DNA of 64,000 nt, taken from the NCBI GenBank assembly GCA_019843655.1, contig JACDQD010000005.1:26670954-26734953 (forward strand), given 5' to 3'. Source of the stretch: Lethocerus indicus (Eukaryota; Arthropoda; Insecta; Hemiptera; Belostomatidae). Positions 1 through 11,890 of this stretch are shown one piece after another. A program made the position numbers and the translations under genes. Every line of letters starts with the position of its first letter. Positions within the stretch are counted from its first letter, which is position 1. Below the pieces are notes generated by a model. The model made no database searches, was not told where the DNA came from, and saw only the letters and a list, made by a program, of their open reading frames with translations.

Positions 1-81
1 CACTTTCAGTATGTCTTAAGGCTGTTTTTTCAATCAAAACAAATAAATTATATGTAATAAATTATTTTTAAAACTTTGTAG

Positions 82-1943
82 GGCACAACAATGTTATTGG
101 GCCAAAGGCTGTCATCAGTATTTCATGCTGGTGTGATAGGCAATGGAAAACGAAAAATTACTCCAACTTGCCCAACTCCTGTTAGTCAGGTGGTCCACAA
201 TACGCACTTATTTATAATGGCTCTGAAAGCTTGCTGTACTAATGAAAATCCGCAAGGAACTTTGGATGCTGTTATATCTTTAGCTCTTTTGCTTGTTGAA
301 CTAATATCACCTGATGTTATGTACAATGGTCTTCCTTGGCCTGAGGAAGAATTTTGCAAGGTATATTATTTTTATCAGCGCATTCTTTATGCTCATATTA
401 TATGTTCATTATTTTCATCATTTTTATTCTAATAAAATTATAATTTTTATTACAATTATTTCTATTTTTATTAATAATATTTATTTTATTTCAAGGTTAC
501 AGTTGAGAGAGACTTGTATATTAGACGTGCCTTTGATAGCATGCCACTTCTGTGGTCTTTATTGGAGTATATAGCTTATCATAGGCCAGCACTGTGCTAC
601 TGTTCTGTACTTCTTAGAGCTTTGGTGTGTATATATTTATTTAGTTGAATAAATTTTAAATTTTAATAGACTGATTCGATTACACAAGTGCTATAAAGTT
701 ATTAACTTGAAATTATTGTTTACCAATATAAAACAATTAATATGAGACTTGTATCAATATTCTTCTATTTGTGGTATCTTGAAAAATGTTTCTTTTTATT
801 TTCTTCCCCCCTCTCATATGTAATTAGTATCCTACCAGTTCATAGATTATTATATTATTGATAAATCAATAGTGTTTAAAATCAAATAATGTAAACAATG
901 CAATCATGCATCAGTCATCAATATTGTAAGAAATATAAACTACTAGATTCACATATTAAGTTTCAAGGCATTATTTAAACATACTGAAATTAAAAATTAG
1001 GAATAAAAAGGGTAAATAAAATAAATTCAGCCGTAATTGTCAGTGTCTGTGAGAACTATTGTCAATATGTATTATGTACAATGTGTTTTAAGGTGGCTAC
1101 TCTTTTGGGCCAGTGGTCTTCTGCCAGCCAGCAAGGCCAGGAGTCTGGTCAGTGTAAAATGCTCATTTCAACTACAACTAGAGTTTTACAGCTGATGGCT
1201 CTAAGCCAGCTTCTTCCGCCCCCATTGCATGCTCTCAGTGATGTAATCCCATTTTTACCTCCTAATCAGGTTGGTTAACATTTTTTCACTTTGATGGAAA
1301 TGTACCTATACTATAATTCTAATGGATCAAAAGATACACTATATTTTTCTTCTTATTTTTGTTTAGAGTTAAAAGAAAATTCAAAAGAGAATTGCAGATA
1401 TAATTTCACAAAACTCAGAAAAATGAATGAGTTTCTTGAGTTGTCTATGTATTTAATATGTACAAGTTACTCCATCAGTTATTTTAGTGCGTTTAAGCAA
1501 ATGTGCATAAGCATCCTTTACATAAAATAAAATATATCTTATAATCATTTGTGTGATCTGATTCCTTTCCCTTTGTCTTGGGTTAGACTGGTGTGATCTT
1601 GTACCATGGTTTACTGTGTTCCATGTACACATCATGAGATACAATGCATCATATTTCAGACATATTTTATTTTGTACAGTAAATTGAGTCACCTATAAAT
1701 ATGTTGCAGATTATGTTGGTGCTGAGAGAATGTGTTTGGAATTATATGAGAGTCCACGTCCCATGTCCTTCCTTGTTCATTAGAGATTCAAATGGGGCCA
1801 TGTGGAGAGATCCATCAACATCTCGACCTGCAAAGCAGTATACGGAAACATTGAGATTAGTAATGCAGCGCAATATTTCCAGCTTGGGACCCCTATTCAA
1901 TACTCTGTTTGTTCATGATTTGCACGATATAGATGATGATTAA
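82..1943 (+). CDS. IntS5: Integrator complex subunit 5 (INTS5-like), C-terminal 272 residues, 5' end outside window
   Basis: Four exons join in frame: 82-360, 496-624, 1093-1269 and 1710-1943 (stop TAA), all phase 0 with GT donors and AG acceptors. The piece is 272 residues and enters from an intron that covers 1-81. Seen directly: a block [20 protein letters not shown], then the motif [11 protein letters not shown], and an end block with [11 protein letters not shown], a WRDP patch and [11 protein letters not shown], finishing in an acidic tail. From memory, the order and wording of these blocks match the C-terminus of metazoan INTS5, which has VWGFLREHGPLP and HRNIDRLGLF. MED23, MED24 and INTS2 were compared mentally and did not fit. 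INTS5 is a helical-repeat scaffold of the nuclear Integrator complex, which cleaves snRNA 3' ends and attenuates RNA polymerase II. It is CpG-poor, as expected for a broadly expressed gene. The family call rests on recall, not alignment. Confidence 0.7.
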
Positions 1944-3072
1944 ACTCCATTGTAATTTATAAAAATTCATATTCTCAATGTGACCCTGTGAACTTGATAA
2001 TTTTCTATAATTTTAAGTATAGTGTTAAAACTTCAGAGTGTATTTTCTACAGTAATCAGTGATCCCCAAACAAAACTGAGTGTGTGTACATACAGATAAT
2101 GGATGCATAAAGATGACTATTGTAAATTTGTTGTAATTAAGAGTTTTTAAAAAAATATGTACATTCAATAGTATTTTTGTTGTAACCGAAATATTTATAA
2201 ATATTTATAATATTTACAAAGTTTATAATAAATGTTATAAATATACTTTTTCATGATTATTCATGATTTATAATATTGATTCATTTATTTTTTGAGACAA
2301 GTTCTTGAGAACAATCTAAATCCTAATAATAAATCTATATTAATTGTTTGATATAAATAATAATATTAATTAATAATAATTTAAATTTATTATTATTTAT
2401 TTCAATTTTAATTATTTAAATAAATATTGTTTTATACATACAGACATGTATGCTCAGGTTATTATTGTGTCAATAAGGAGTTAGCGACAGTGCTAACTGG
2501 ATTTATGAGCAGCCAACATGTGTAAGTACCTCACTATTGGAATGCTATTGATAATGCTGAAAAACCAATATTGGTCTAGCTCAAGGTCAAGTTGGGAAGT
2601 GTATACAAAAGATCATAAGACTGATATAATGATAAAGATGTTCTAATAGTGTGGTAGTAATAACAGTCAGGAGTTTTAATAAATATTATTGAATACTTGA
2701 CATTTATTTTTCAAAATAAAATAAAGTGTTGAAAAAATGTATTTTGATTTAAAATTAAATACTTTATTTTAATTAGTACAAAACAATTTTAATTTTTAAT
2801 TTTTAATTGTTAATTATGAAACAATATTCAAGGGTGGACAGTTGTTTAATTCAGTTACTTCATCTTTAATTACAGGTACACTGAACTGTTTATTTATCTC
2901 AGGTTGCCTAGCAACTGGCTTGGGAGGTTTTATAACCTTTCATTCATGGTGACATATATTAAAATTAATATAAACCAAAACAACTTTATCATTTGTTTTG
3001 ATGTTAATTTTTAAAATGATAATTAAGGGTATCTACTGAACCTGCAAAAGTAGTGAATAGTATTAACTTATT
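1944..3072. other. AT-rich intergenic stretch between the INTS5-like gene and IFT80
   Basis: No coding sequence is recognisable. It should hold the 3' UTR of the upstream gene and the 5' UTR and promoter of IFT80. A GTAAGT donor-like site at about 2521 follows a short less AT-rich patch and could end an untranslated first exon of IFT80, but no matching acceptor is clear. A 6-bp perfect stem (GTTAGC/GCTAAC) sits at about 2481-2498. Confidence 0.5.
2227..2232 (+). promoter_or_regulatory. Possible polyadenylation signal of the INTS5-like gene
   Basis: AATAAA lies 284 nt after the stop codon at 1943. The region is so AT-rich that chance copies are common, so this is only the most plausible candidate. 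Confidence 0.35.
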
Positions 3073-6000
3073 ATGCGTTTAAAATTATCATACCCTTGTG
3101 ATACACAACATTCTGAAACTGTTTGTTGTGTAGCTTGGATTTCAGCTGAGGAGTTTTTCTCTTGTGGGTAAGTTAAATATTATTTATTTAAGTATATTTA
3201 GATTTATACATTTTTTAAGTCAACTAGAATTGGTGTTAATAAAGTTTAATTAATTCCACTACTGGTAGTGCCAATGTAAGTTTTGAAGTAAATAAATTGT
3301 TCAATAAGTTATTTTTAAATAAATAAATTTTCAGAGATGACCATGTTCTTTTGAAGTGGAATCTTGTAACAAATGAAACTCACAAAGTTTGTACATTGCC
3401 AAGTGAATTGTTTCCATTAGATTTGCACATATATTCAAGAGTATTGGGTGCTAAGAAGGTTGGACAGGAACACATCCTTATTACATCATCAGATGGTAAG
3501 TTAACCATATACTTGTGATTTATAATTTTAGATACATCTTATTTACCAAAATATGTAGATTTTTTTAATTTATAGGAAGATTTCACCTTTTGGGAAAAAC
3601 TGGAAGAATTGAAAAAAGTGTAGAGGCTCACAAAGGAGCTGTGCTTGCTGGGCAATGGAGTCCTGATGGATCTGGTCTGTTAACAGGTCAGCAGTTCACT
3701 TTTTGTACAAAAAACTGGCTTGTAAAATTTAATAATTTTTGTCCTCATATAATATATAATTTACGCTGGTATAAATATTCTTAAAAGGGCTTCTTCTTAA
3801 GGGTGGGTATATAGGTACATATGTATCTATATAATTATGGGGTAAATGTTAGAATTTATTTTATACATTTTTGATATTACTCTGTGTAGAGAAATCTATT
3901 GAAGGGGCTGCAGATAATTAGAAATTAGACCATTATTATAACTAAAATTTGCAATTGGAGTAACTGCAAATCAGAATGATTTGTGAGAATCAAATCCATG
4001 AGATTGTAATTTCTTGAATTTTTAAGAAGCCATAGGCAAATTTTTACTCCAGTTAAAAATTTGCGTTCATTACATAGTAAGTTTCTTGTTTGGTACTTGG
4101 TTTAACTTGGATTTTTTTCTGGGATATTTTTGCAGGAATTTCTGTTTATTTAATTTAACCATAGATTAGTATGAATATGCTGTCTTTCTTCAAGTGTTTA
4201 ATAATTTTTTCAAATATACTTTTCATAGGAGGAGAAGATGGACTGGTAAAAATATGGTCACGCAGTGGTATGTTGAGGTCAACTGTTGCTCAAGGAAATG
4301 CACCCATGTATACTGCAGCCTGGAGTGCTGATTCTTCACAAGTCCTCTATGCCCAGGGGAAATCACTAATAATAAAACCTCTAGCCCCAAACACAAAGCC
4401 TAATCGAGTAAATAATATTCTGAGAAACTGTTCAAGTTATTTTTTGTTTGAGAATAGTTGGTACAGATATATCTAGATAATGTAATTAACTGAATTGAAT
4501 ATGAAGTTGCCATTTACTTATGCAATTACATGAGGTTTATTTGTTTCTTAGTGGAAAGCCCATGATGGATTGATCTTGAAAGCTTCATGGGAACATGTAA
4601 ATGGACATATTGTTTCAGGTGGTGAAGATTGTAGGTACAAAGTAAGCAAAATATTTTAAAATACTTTATATTATTTATTTTCAATTGTCATTTTATGCTT
4701 ATAATACCGCTTTGATGATTCCTAATTTAGCCTCTAAGTTGATGATTCATTGTAGATTTACATTTGACTTCTTAATTTTTTTCAGGTTTGGGACAGTTAT
4801 GGGAAACCTATATTTTCCAGTGGCCTACATGATTATCCCATAACATCTCTTGCGTGGGCACCAAGTGGTGAACATTTTGCTGTTGGATCTTATAATACGC
4901 TTCGCCTGTGTGATAAAGCTGGGGTTTGTCACATTTGAAATCTGAAACAGGTTTTTGTGAAACCTGTTTCATTTTAAATATACTGAGCATATTATGGACA
5001 ACATTTCCAAGTGCATATATCGTATATCTAATAAATGCTAGGATATAGGTTTTTACTGCTGTCTTTAAAATGTCTTTTTCTCTAATTTAAAATTTGAATT
5101 AAAATATCAAGTTCCCTCTTCCATTTGTACAGAAACAATAAGCCACCGTAGAAAATGATTGTATTTCTTACAATTGAAAAGTTTAATTAGATAAGTATTT
5201 ATTTGCATTTATTATCTTCTTGTTGAACATTTTTTTCAGTGGTCACATTGCCTAGATAAACCCAATACTGGTAGCTTATATTCTTTGGCATGGTCTTCAG
5301 ATAGTACTCAGATAGCAGCTGCCTGTGCCAAGAGGAATATGTTGGTTGCTCATTTAATTGAAAGGTATATATGACAAATTATATTTAAAGCTATTCATTT
5401 GACAAAAGTTCTGCACTAATTATTAATAGCTTAAATGAATCTACATTTATAATATTCAAAATTAGAATTACCTAATAACCTGTAAAAACAGAACATACAT
5501 AGAGGAGGCACTATTGATGTTTTACCAACAAAATTTGATTTCAATTATTTGAAATACCCTTAAACACTTGAGCAAAAGGATTAGAAAGCACTAATATATG
5601 AGAAAGAAAAATATGATTAGAACCTTTAATGGATTTCTGTGAACCGTAAAAATTGATCTCTCAGGAATATTTTCTTATATAATGAAATAAAATATTTTAG
5701 CATAATAAATTAAAAATTTGTTAATTCCTTTAAATTTGCAATGAAGGAAAATTCTGGTAACATTCTTTGCAAGTGAGATTTGAATCTGGTAGTTTGTTTT
5801 CATTTTTTACGGGAGGGGGGGACTTCTTCCTCAATATAGTGAAGAAATCAAGCAATGCATATTATAAATGGTTTTGTTTAAAATGAGAGAAGGAGGAAGA
5901 GATAAAGGAAGGGTTCTTGTAGAGAGAAATATATGAAAGAAGTGTACGTCAGAACTAAACTGCAAATTACAAATTTAATCTAGTATAAATTACATTATAT

Positions 6001-7435
6001 ACTGTTTATTTATCAGTTAAAAATAAAATAAAGATAATTTTATCTTTCTACACTCTCATTAGGACAGTTGAGTGGGGCCCATATGAAGCAGTTGCCACAA
6101 CAAGAAAATCGGTAGTCCTGCATGATGTAACCAAGGATGGTGAGGATAAGATTGAATATCAGGAAAGAGTTATTCATCTGGCATTGGCATATAAACACCT
6201 TGTCATAGTGACTTCAACACAGTGCTACATATATCCTATTGACAATATGAACACTCCATTTGTTGTGGATTTGAGAGATGGCTGTGTATCAAATGTTCTA
6301 CTTGCTGAAAGGTATTCATATAATGTGAAACAAGCACAAATAATTTTATAATACATTTTTTACATAATAAAAATTACAAAAGAAAAATATATGCAAAAGG
6401 AAACAAAAATATTTAATTTACTAACAACCTGTGCTATTTTAGATTAATGTTATATTATATTCAGGAAATCAAGTTAAAGATAAATGGAATTATTAAGTTT
6501 TTAAATTGTTCACACTTAAATCACTAAACATCTAATTGTAAGAAATTTATCTTAAAAGAATGTTATCACAGTTAACAACTCAATGTCATAAGTCAATGTT
6601 ATAAGTTTCATTTTTATTTGAATGAACAAATCAGAAAGTTTAGGTCACTGTTTTATATAACAATAACTTTTATCTTATGTTATTATTGTTAGTTGGTTTT
6701 AAATATATTAATTTCCCTATTAGTTATAATACAACATAAATACATGTGCATTATTGCATTGCATGTTTTCTAGGCATTTTCTTCTAGTGGAGAGATCATG
6801 CTTGAACGTTTACACGTATGAAGGCAGACTTATTTCCTCACCAAGATGGACCAGCCTCAATCCCTCATTATTGAATCCAAGTCATATTTCAATCAGTCCT
6901 GATGCAGTCGCTGTACGGGATCAGGGTGATGAAAGAAGTAAGTGCAACTAGTGCAATACAGTAGTATTTTAAATTTACTAAATCATAAAGGAGTGATTTA
7001 GAATTTTAGGCAAAACGCACAAGTATTCTATTTTTTTTAATTGCCTCTAGATTTTAAAATGTCTCAATATGTCATCATTATGATTCTGTTGTTAGCTGTT
7101 CAGCTGGTGGACATTGGTGGAAAGGAAATTGTTAAACCATTCCAGCATATTACATCAGTAATTGAAGTTGAGTTGAGTCAGGGTGGGACGGCCATTGACA
7201 GACTTTTGGGAATAGTTGACAAGAATAGAGATCTTTATATAGTAGGCGTAGTCCCCAAACCTGCCCAACCTCGTAAAGTTGACAAAATAGGTATGTAAAC
7301 AATTACAGACATTTAATTACCATAGTTTCAAAGCACTAGAATGGCATGCTTCTAAAAAAAGAAATTAAATTCATCTCAATATTTCTAATCAAATAAAATG
7401 TATAAAACAGCAAATGTATAAACAATTTTTATATT

Positions 7436-7485
<50 letters not shown>

Positions 7486-9690
7486 CAATTTTGAATATAT
7501 TTCTATAAATAAATATAATTTATATATTTAAATTAATATTTAATATATTATATTTAAATTTAAATATTTAAATAAAGTTTGTAAACTGGTTAATGAGATT
7601 GTTACCATTTTTACATTTTAAATATAATCACTTAAATTCAGACATCCAACTAGACTAATATTCTTTGTACATTTGCTTGTATTTATTTGAAGTTTATAAA
7701 TGTTTTCACAATGGTCATGTCTTAAATTATGTTTAAGGTCATTTAGATATGTAATGGTTAATCTGTATTATTACAGGTAGCATAGTGCAGTCATTCAGAT
7801 GGCACTCACATTTAAATATGATAGCAGCCATGCAAGACACATCTCTCACTATCTGTTATTATCCCTATACTTTATTTGTCGATAATAAGTTGGTTAGAAA
7901 GACTACGATCATAAAAGATTCTGGGTAAGAGTACATTGCATTATGTGTTGTTTAATGATTTAATTGAGGCCATAGTGACTCAGTGACTAGAGGTATAGGT
8001 TTTGAAGCATTGAGACCACTGGTTTGATTCATGCTGTCGATGTAAAAAGCTGTATACCTGGTATTTAGGTTTAAATAAGAATAAGAGATAGATTTAAGCC
8101 TGGGTTAATGCTATGTATAATGCACTGGCATAAGATTGCATAAATACCTGGCAAAAATTAATTCTTTATAAATTGCAGTGAATTTGGAAGAAGTCCAAGA
8201 GTAGTTAGCTTTGTTAACAATCTGATTGGAATCAGGCGATCAGATGGTGCACTTGTATATCACCCGATATCTCCGTATGCTTCCCTTTTACATGGTTTTG
8301 TTGCATCAATGTCCTGGAATGAAGCAGTGCATTTATGCAGGGTAGTGAAGGTGTGATTAATTTATTGCTTTCAGCGCTCAGATCATCATATTTGAGGGAC
8401 TACTTATTAATTATTATACGAGATACTCTATACTATTATATGTTATTATATTGTTAAACTATTTATTAATACTATTTTAAAATAAAGATTAAATATATTT
8501 AAATAATTTATACAATCATATTTTAATAATTTTTGGTTTTTAAATTATTTTTTTTTACTTTCTCTTGTATAATTTCACAATGTATTGTGCATTATATTTA
8601 GTGTATTAAACTCTAAAGCAGTCACAAGTTCATTTCTTTAACTATTTTATAGGATAACACTCTATGGGCTTGTTTTGCTGCTATGTCAGTCCATGCAAAA
8701 AATTTGCAGACAGCTGAATTGGCATACGCAGCGATAAATAATTATGACAAAGTTATTTACATACAACATATTATGGTACGTATTAATAACTGTTGAATTA
8801 TTACAATCAAATTTAATTTTATAAAGTACATTTCAATGAAGGGATGCATTGATAATTTTCTCTTTATTGAAGACCATTCCAGTTAAACCTATTCAGATGG
8901 CTGAGATGTATTTGCTTGGTGGGAATGTTCAAGAAGCTGAAGCATTGCTTTTACAGCATGGTCTTATTTTCAGGGCAATATGGATGAATATGAATACACA
9001 TAACTGGAACAGGTATAAATACAATGTCCCATGCTAATTATTGTTTTTTAATAGCTATACAATTATTTTGTTACTACATTTTATTTATTTTGTTTAAAGG
9101 GCTCTCGAGTTAGCTGTAAGGTACAAGACACATGTAGACACTGTGATATTTTACAGGAATAAATATTTAGATGGTTTTGAAAAAGCGGAAACTAGTGAAA
9201 AATTTCTCCAACTGAGAGATGAGGTAATATAATAAAATAATTAAATATTTATTTTAATAGCATAAATTTATGAAAAAAAAAGTTTAAACTGTAATAGTCA
9301 AAATACAGCGCAAACTAGTAGAATTTGGATATAAACATTATAATTTACTAATATGTATATACATATTTACTTCTTTCTTTCAATCTTTATAAATCATAAA
9401 TTGGTGCCAGTAGTATTGAAGAGTGTTTCAACATTTTGAACACTTTATAGGTTCCACTTGAACTGGAGAAAATTGAATTGAAAATACAATTTGAATTTAA
9501 CAACGAGAAAAATATGAATTTTCCTGACATGGAATTAAAAAAAACCAATGAATATGGAGGGATATATAATGGAAAACAAATTAAAAGAGTAAATAGTGAA
9601 AAGAACAGTGAAGGACCTGAAGATATCGTTGAGAATTTAGAAATAGAAAGTGGAGATCAACCAGAGGAAATAAGTGAAATAGAAAATTAA
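3073..9690 (+). CDS. IFT80: Intraflagellar transport protein 80 (IFT80), 16 exons, complete
   Basis: Exons: 3073-3167, 3335-3495, 3576-3686, 4229-4407, 4552-4641, 4786-4923, 5240-5364, 6063-6311, 6774-6937, 7096-7290, 7777-7924, 8179-8350, 8653-8775, 8873-9012, 9100-9223, 9451-9690 (TAA). They join in frame to 817 residues; human IFT80 has 777. The start MRLKLSY corresponds to the family's MRLKIS start. WD40 landmarks include [49 protein letters not shown] and [17 protein letters not shown], making two N-terminal propellers (about residues 1-560). Exons 12-15 make the helical part, with [14 protein letters not shown] and [15 protein letters not shown]. The last exon is a divergent acidic tail. 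IFT80 is a peripheral IFT-B subunit needed to build cilia; in insects that means sensory neurons and sperm. The exon-10 acceptor at 7095 was chosen because only it continues the frame as [13 protein letters not shown], as the family expects. Confidence 0.95.
7441..7484. repeat. (TA)22 microsatellite in IFT80 intron 10
   Basis: An uninterrupted TA dinucleotide run, followed by further AT-rich sequence. Confidence 0.95.
7966..8160 (+). repeat. Possible decayed tRNA-derived SINE in IFT80 intron 11
   Basis: GACTCAGTGACTAGAGG (about 7977-7993) resembles a tRNA A box. GGTTTGATTC (8021-8030) resembles a B box with one C-to-T change, at roughly the right spacing. The tail is AT-rich. Without a second copy in the window this stays tentative. 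Confidence 0.3.
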
Positions 9691-10550
9691 TTATTTTTAA
9701 GGATTTTCTTTTGTTGTTACTGCATCACTTGTTGGAGTTCACATTTTGTTAAATTATTTATTTAATTGTTGATCGTATATTGATTATTTTTTGGTTGTTC
9801 ATCTTTCCCATTGTATGAGTATTACAATTGTCACAATTTTGTTTATTAAACAGTGAAATTTCAAAACATCAATAAATCAGTTTGAAAATGATTTGTTAAT
9901 ATTATGAAGTTAAATCCTTACCTTACCCCTGGATATATTAGAAATAAAAGAATATCCGCTGTTAAATGAATTGAACTCGATATGAACTTTTAATTACTTA
10001 TTAATGGTCTGGTCACAATATATAAATAGTGAGTGAAATCTACCCTCTAGTCGAGAGATCACCTTATTTTTTTAGTGTTAATTTTGGCTAAAATTAGACA
10101 AACAAAAGATGAGAATATATTCTTCCCGTCAACGGTGCACAACAAATAAATAAAACGCGTACTTGAAATTTTTAAAAATGTCGGGAGGCAAGAATACTGC
10201 AACGTAGCTCTACTAATGGCAAAAAGAAGTGAGGAAGGGATGCCAACGGCTAGAGAAACAAATTAGTGATACGTGCCGTCGTCATTTCTACCCTGGCCTG
10301 GAAATAGTTTTGCCGAGGAGGCGGCCGCTCCTCCGACCAAGAATCGTCCGCGGGCAAACGGTCGGAGCGGACTAGAGGGTGAGACACCGAGAATAGAGCG
10401 GGGATAAACAATAGGACGGATGGGCGGGTTCTCGCAATAATGCCGCGGTCGAAAGCTAATAATAGAATCGTAAGAGGAGTGGCGTAGCCGAGCGGAGTAG
10501 TCCCGGGGAGGTCTAATAGTCTGCGGTCGGTGGCTGCATCGCCAACAACC
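9691..10550. other. Intergenic region and GPCR upstream region spanning a composition change
   Basis: The first 400 bases hold the IFT80 3' UTR and AT-rich spacer. From about 10.2 kb the sequence turns GC- and CpG-rich and leads into the first exon of the Methuselah-like gene, so its 5' UTR and CpG-rich promoter probably lie here. Long open frames on the minus strand (10250-10879) come only from the composition. Confidence 0.5.
9871..9876 (+). promoter_or_regulatory. Polyadenylation signal of IFT80
   Basis: AATAAA lies 181 nt after the IFT80 stop, in a 3' UTR-like AT-rich stretch. An ATTAAA variant lies just upstream at about 9844. Confidence 0.55.
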
Positions 10551-11834
10551 ATGAAGGCCCTCCTACCCGCGGCGGCACTCCTCCTCACCGCGGTCTTCTG
10601 CCAAGACGTCCGCAAATGCTGCCCGCCCGGCGCCGGGCTCGCCGACAACGGCATCGGCTGCAGCCCCTCGGGGCACGTCTGGCTGTACGGCAACCTGAGC
10701 CACGGCCTGCCCGAGTGCCCGCGGCCACACAGAGTCGCCGCCCTCCTCGGCACGAGGGTCGCCTGCCTCGACAGCCTCCGCAACGGCTCCTTCGCCGCCA
10801 TCGTCTGTCCCGACGAGGAAGACAACGACGTCACGGTACCCGCCGTCAATCTCATCGGTAAGTGTTGCCCTCTCGGCACCGCCTACCACCCGGACTTCAG
10901 AAACTGCCGCGAACACGATTCCGACCAACGACGGACCCTGCAGCGTTTCTTGAACGTCATGGTATCGGGCTACTCGGGGATCGTGGACATCGACGTCGGG
11001 TTTCCCGACTGTTCGGAGTCGCAGGTGTTGGTCGACTACCGGATACCGTACACCAACCTGTGGCGGCTGGAGAGCGAATCTGTCGGGCTGGCGGTGCCCG
11101 GGGAACCGGGACGGGCGTTATTCAACCCCGAAGAGGTGTGCGTGGACGCGACGGAAGAGAGCGATCTGCTGGCCGTCAGGGTGTGCCAAGACGCCTACTT
11201 GACGTGCAACCTGAAGGGGGTGACTTGTCTCCGTAAGTGCTGCCGGGAGGGGTACCACCTAGTAGGTAAAAAGTGCGAGGTGTCCAACAGGGGCCTCGAC
11301 CCAGTGACCGTCTACGAGATCGGCGGTCCGTCATCCATGACGCCTCTGCCCTCCAGAACTGCCGCCCTGCGCCACGGCGACATCTGCACCAACGGCAAGT
11401 ACATACTCAACCCGGACAACGGTCGCGAGGAAGAAAGCTACTTCGACGTCGGAGGTCGTTTGTATCTGCCGTACGGCGACTTGTTCACCGACCAATATTG
11501 CTTCGAAAACGTGTTCAGAGAAAACGCCAGCCTCAACGGCACCTACGTGTTCGTCTGTTTCCCGGACGATGATCAGGCCGGTGTTACAAAGTTCACTTTG
11601 TGGATTCCGGTGGCGCTATTAATTTCGTGTTTCTTTTTGCTCGTCACGTTCGTGGTCTACGCGTGTTTGCCTTCGTTGCACAATCTCCACGGTAAAACGC
11701 TCATGTGCTACGTGGCCAGCCTACTATTCGGCTACCTCTGCCTTGCCACCATGCAGCTCGATACACCCCTCATTTCCAGCACCTTTCTTTCCTGCGCCAT
11801 TATCGGTAAGTACCAATTGCATACTTCGTTTTCC

Positions 11835-11890
<56 letters not shown>

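Noticed and set aside
7041..7095. In-frame upstream extension of IFT80 exon 10, from acceptor 7050
   Set aside because: It would insert a hydrophobic stretch (VIIMILLLA) absent from the family; the acceptor at 7095 gives a continuous match.
10250..10879. 209-codon minus-strand open frame and other overlapping frames in GPCR exon 1
   Set aside because: They lie opposite or out of frame with the clearly homologous receptor exon, and GC-rich sequence lacks stop codons by composition.
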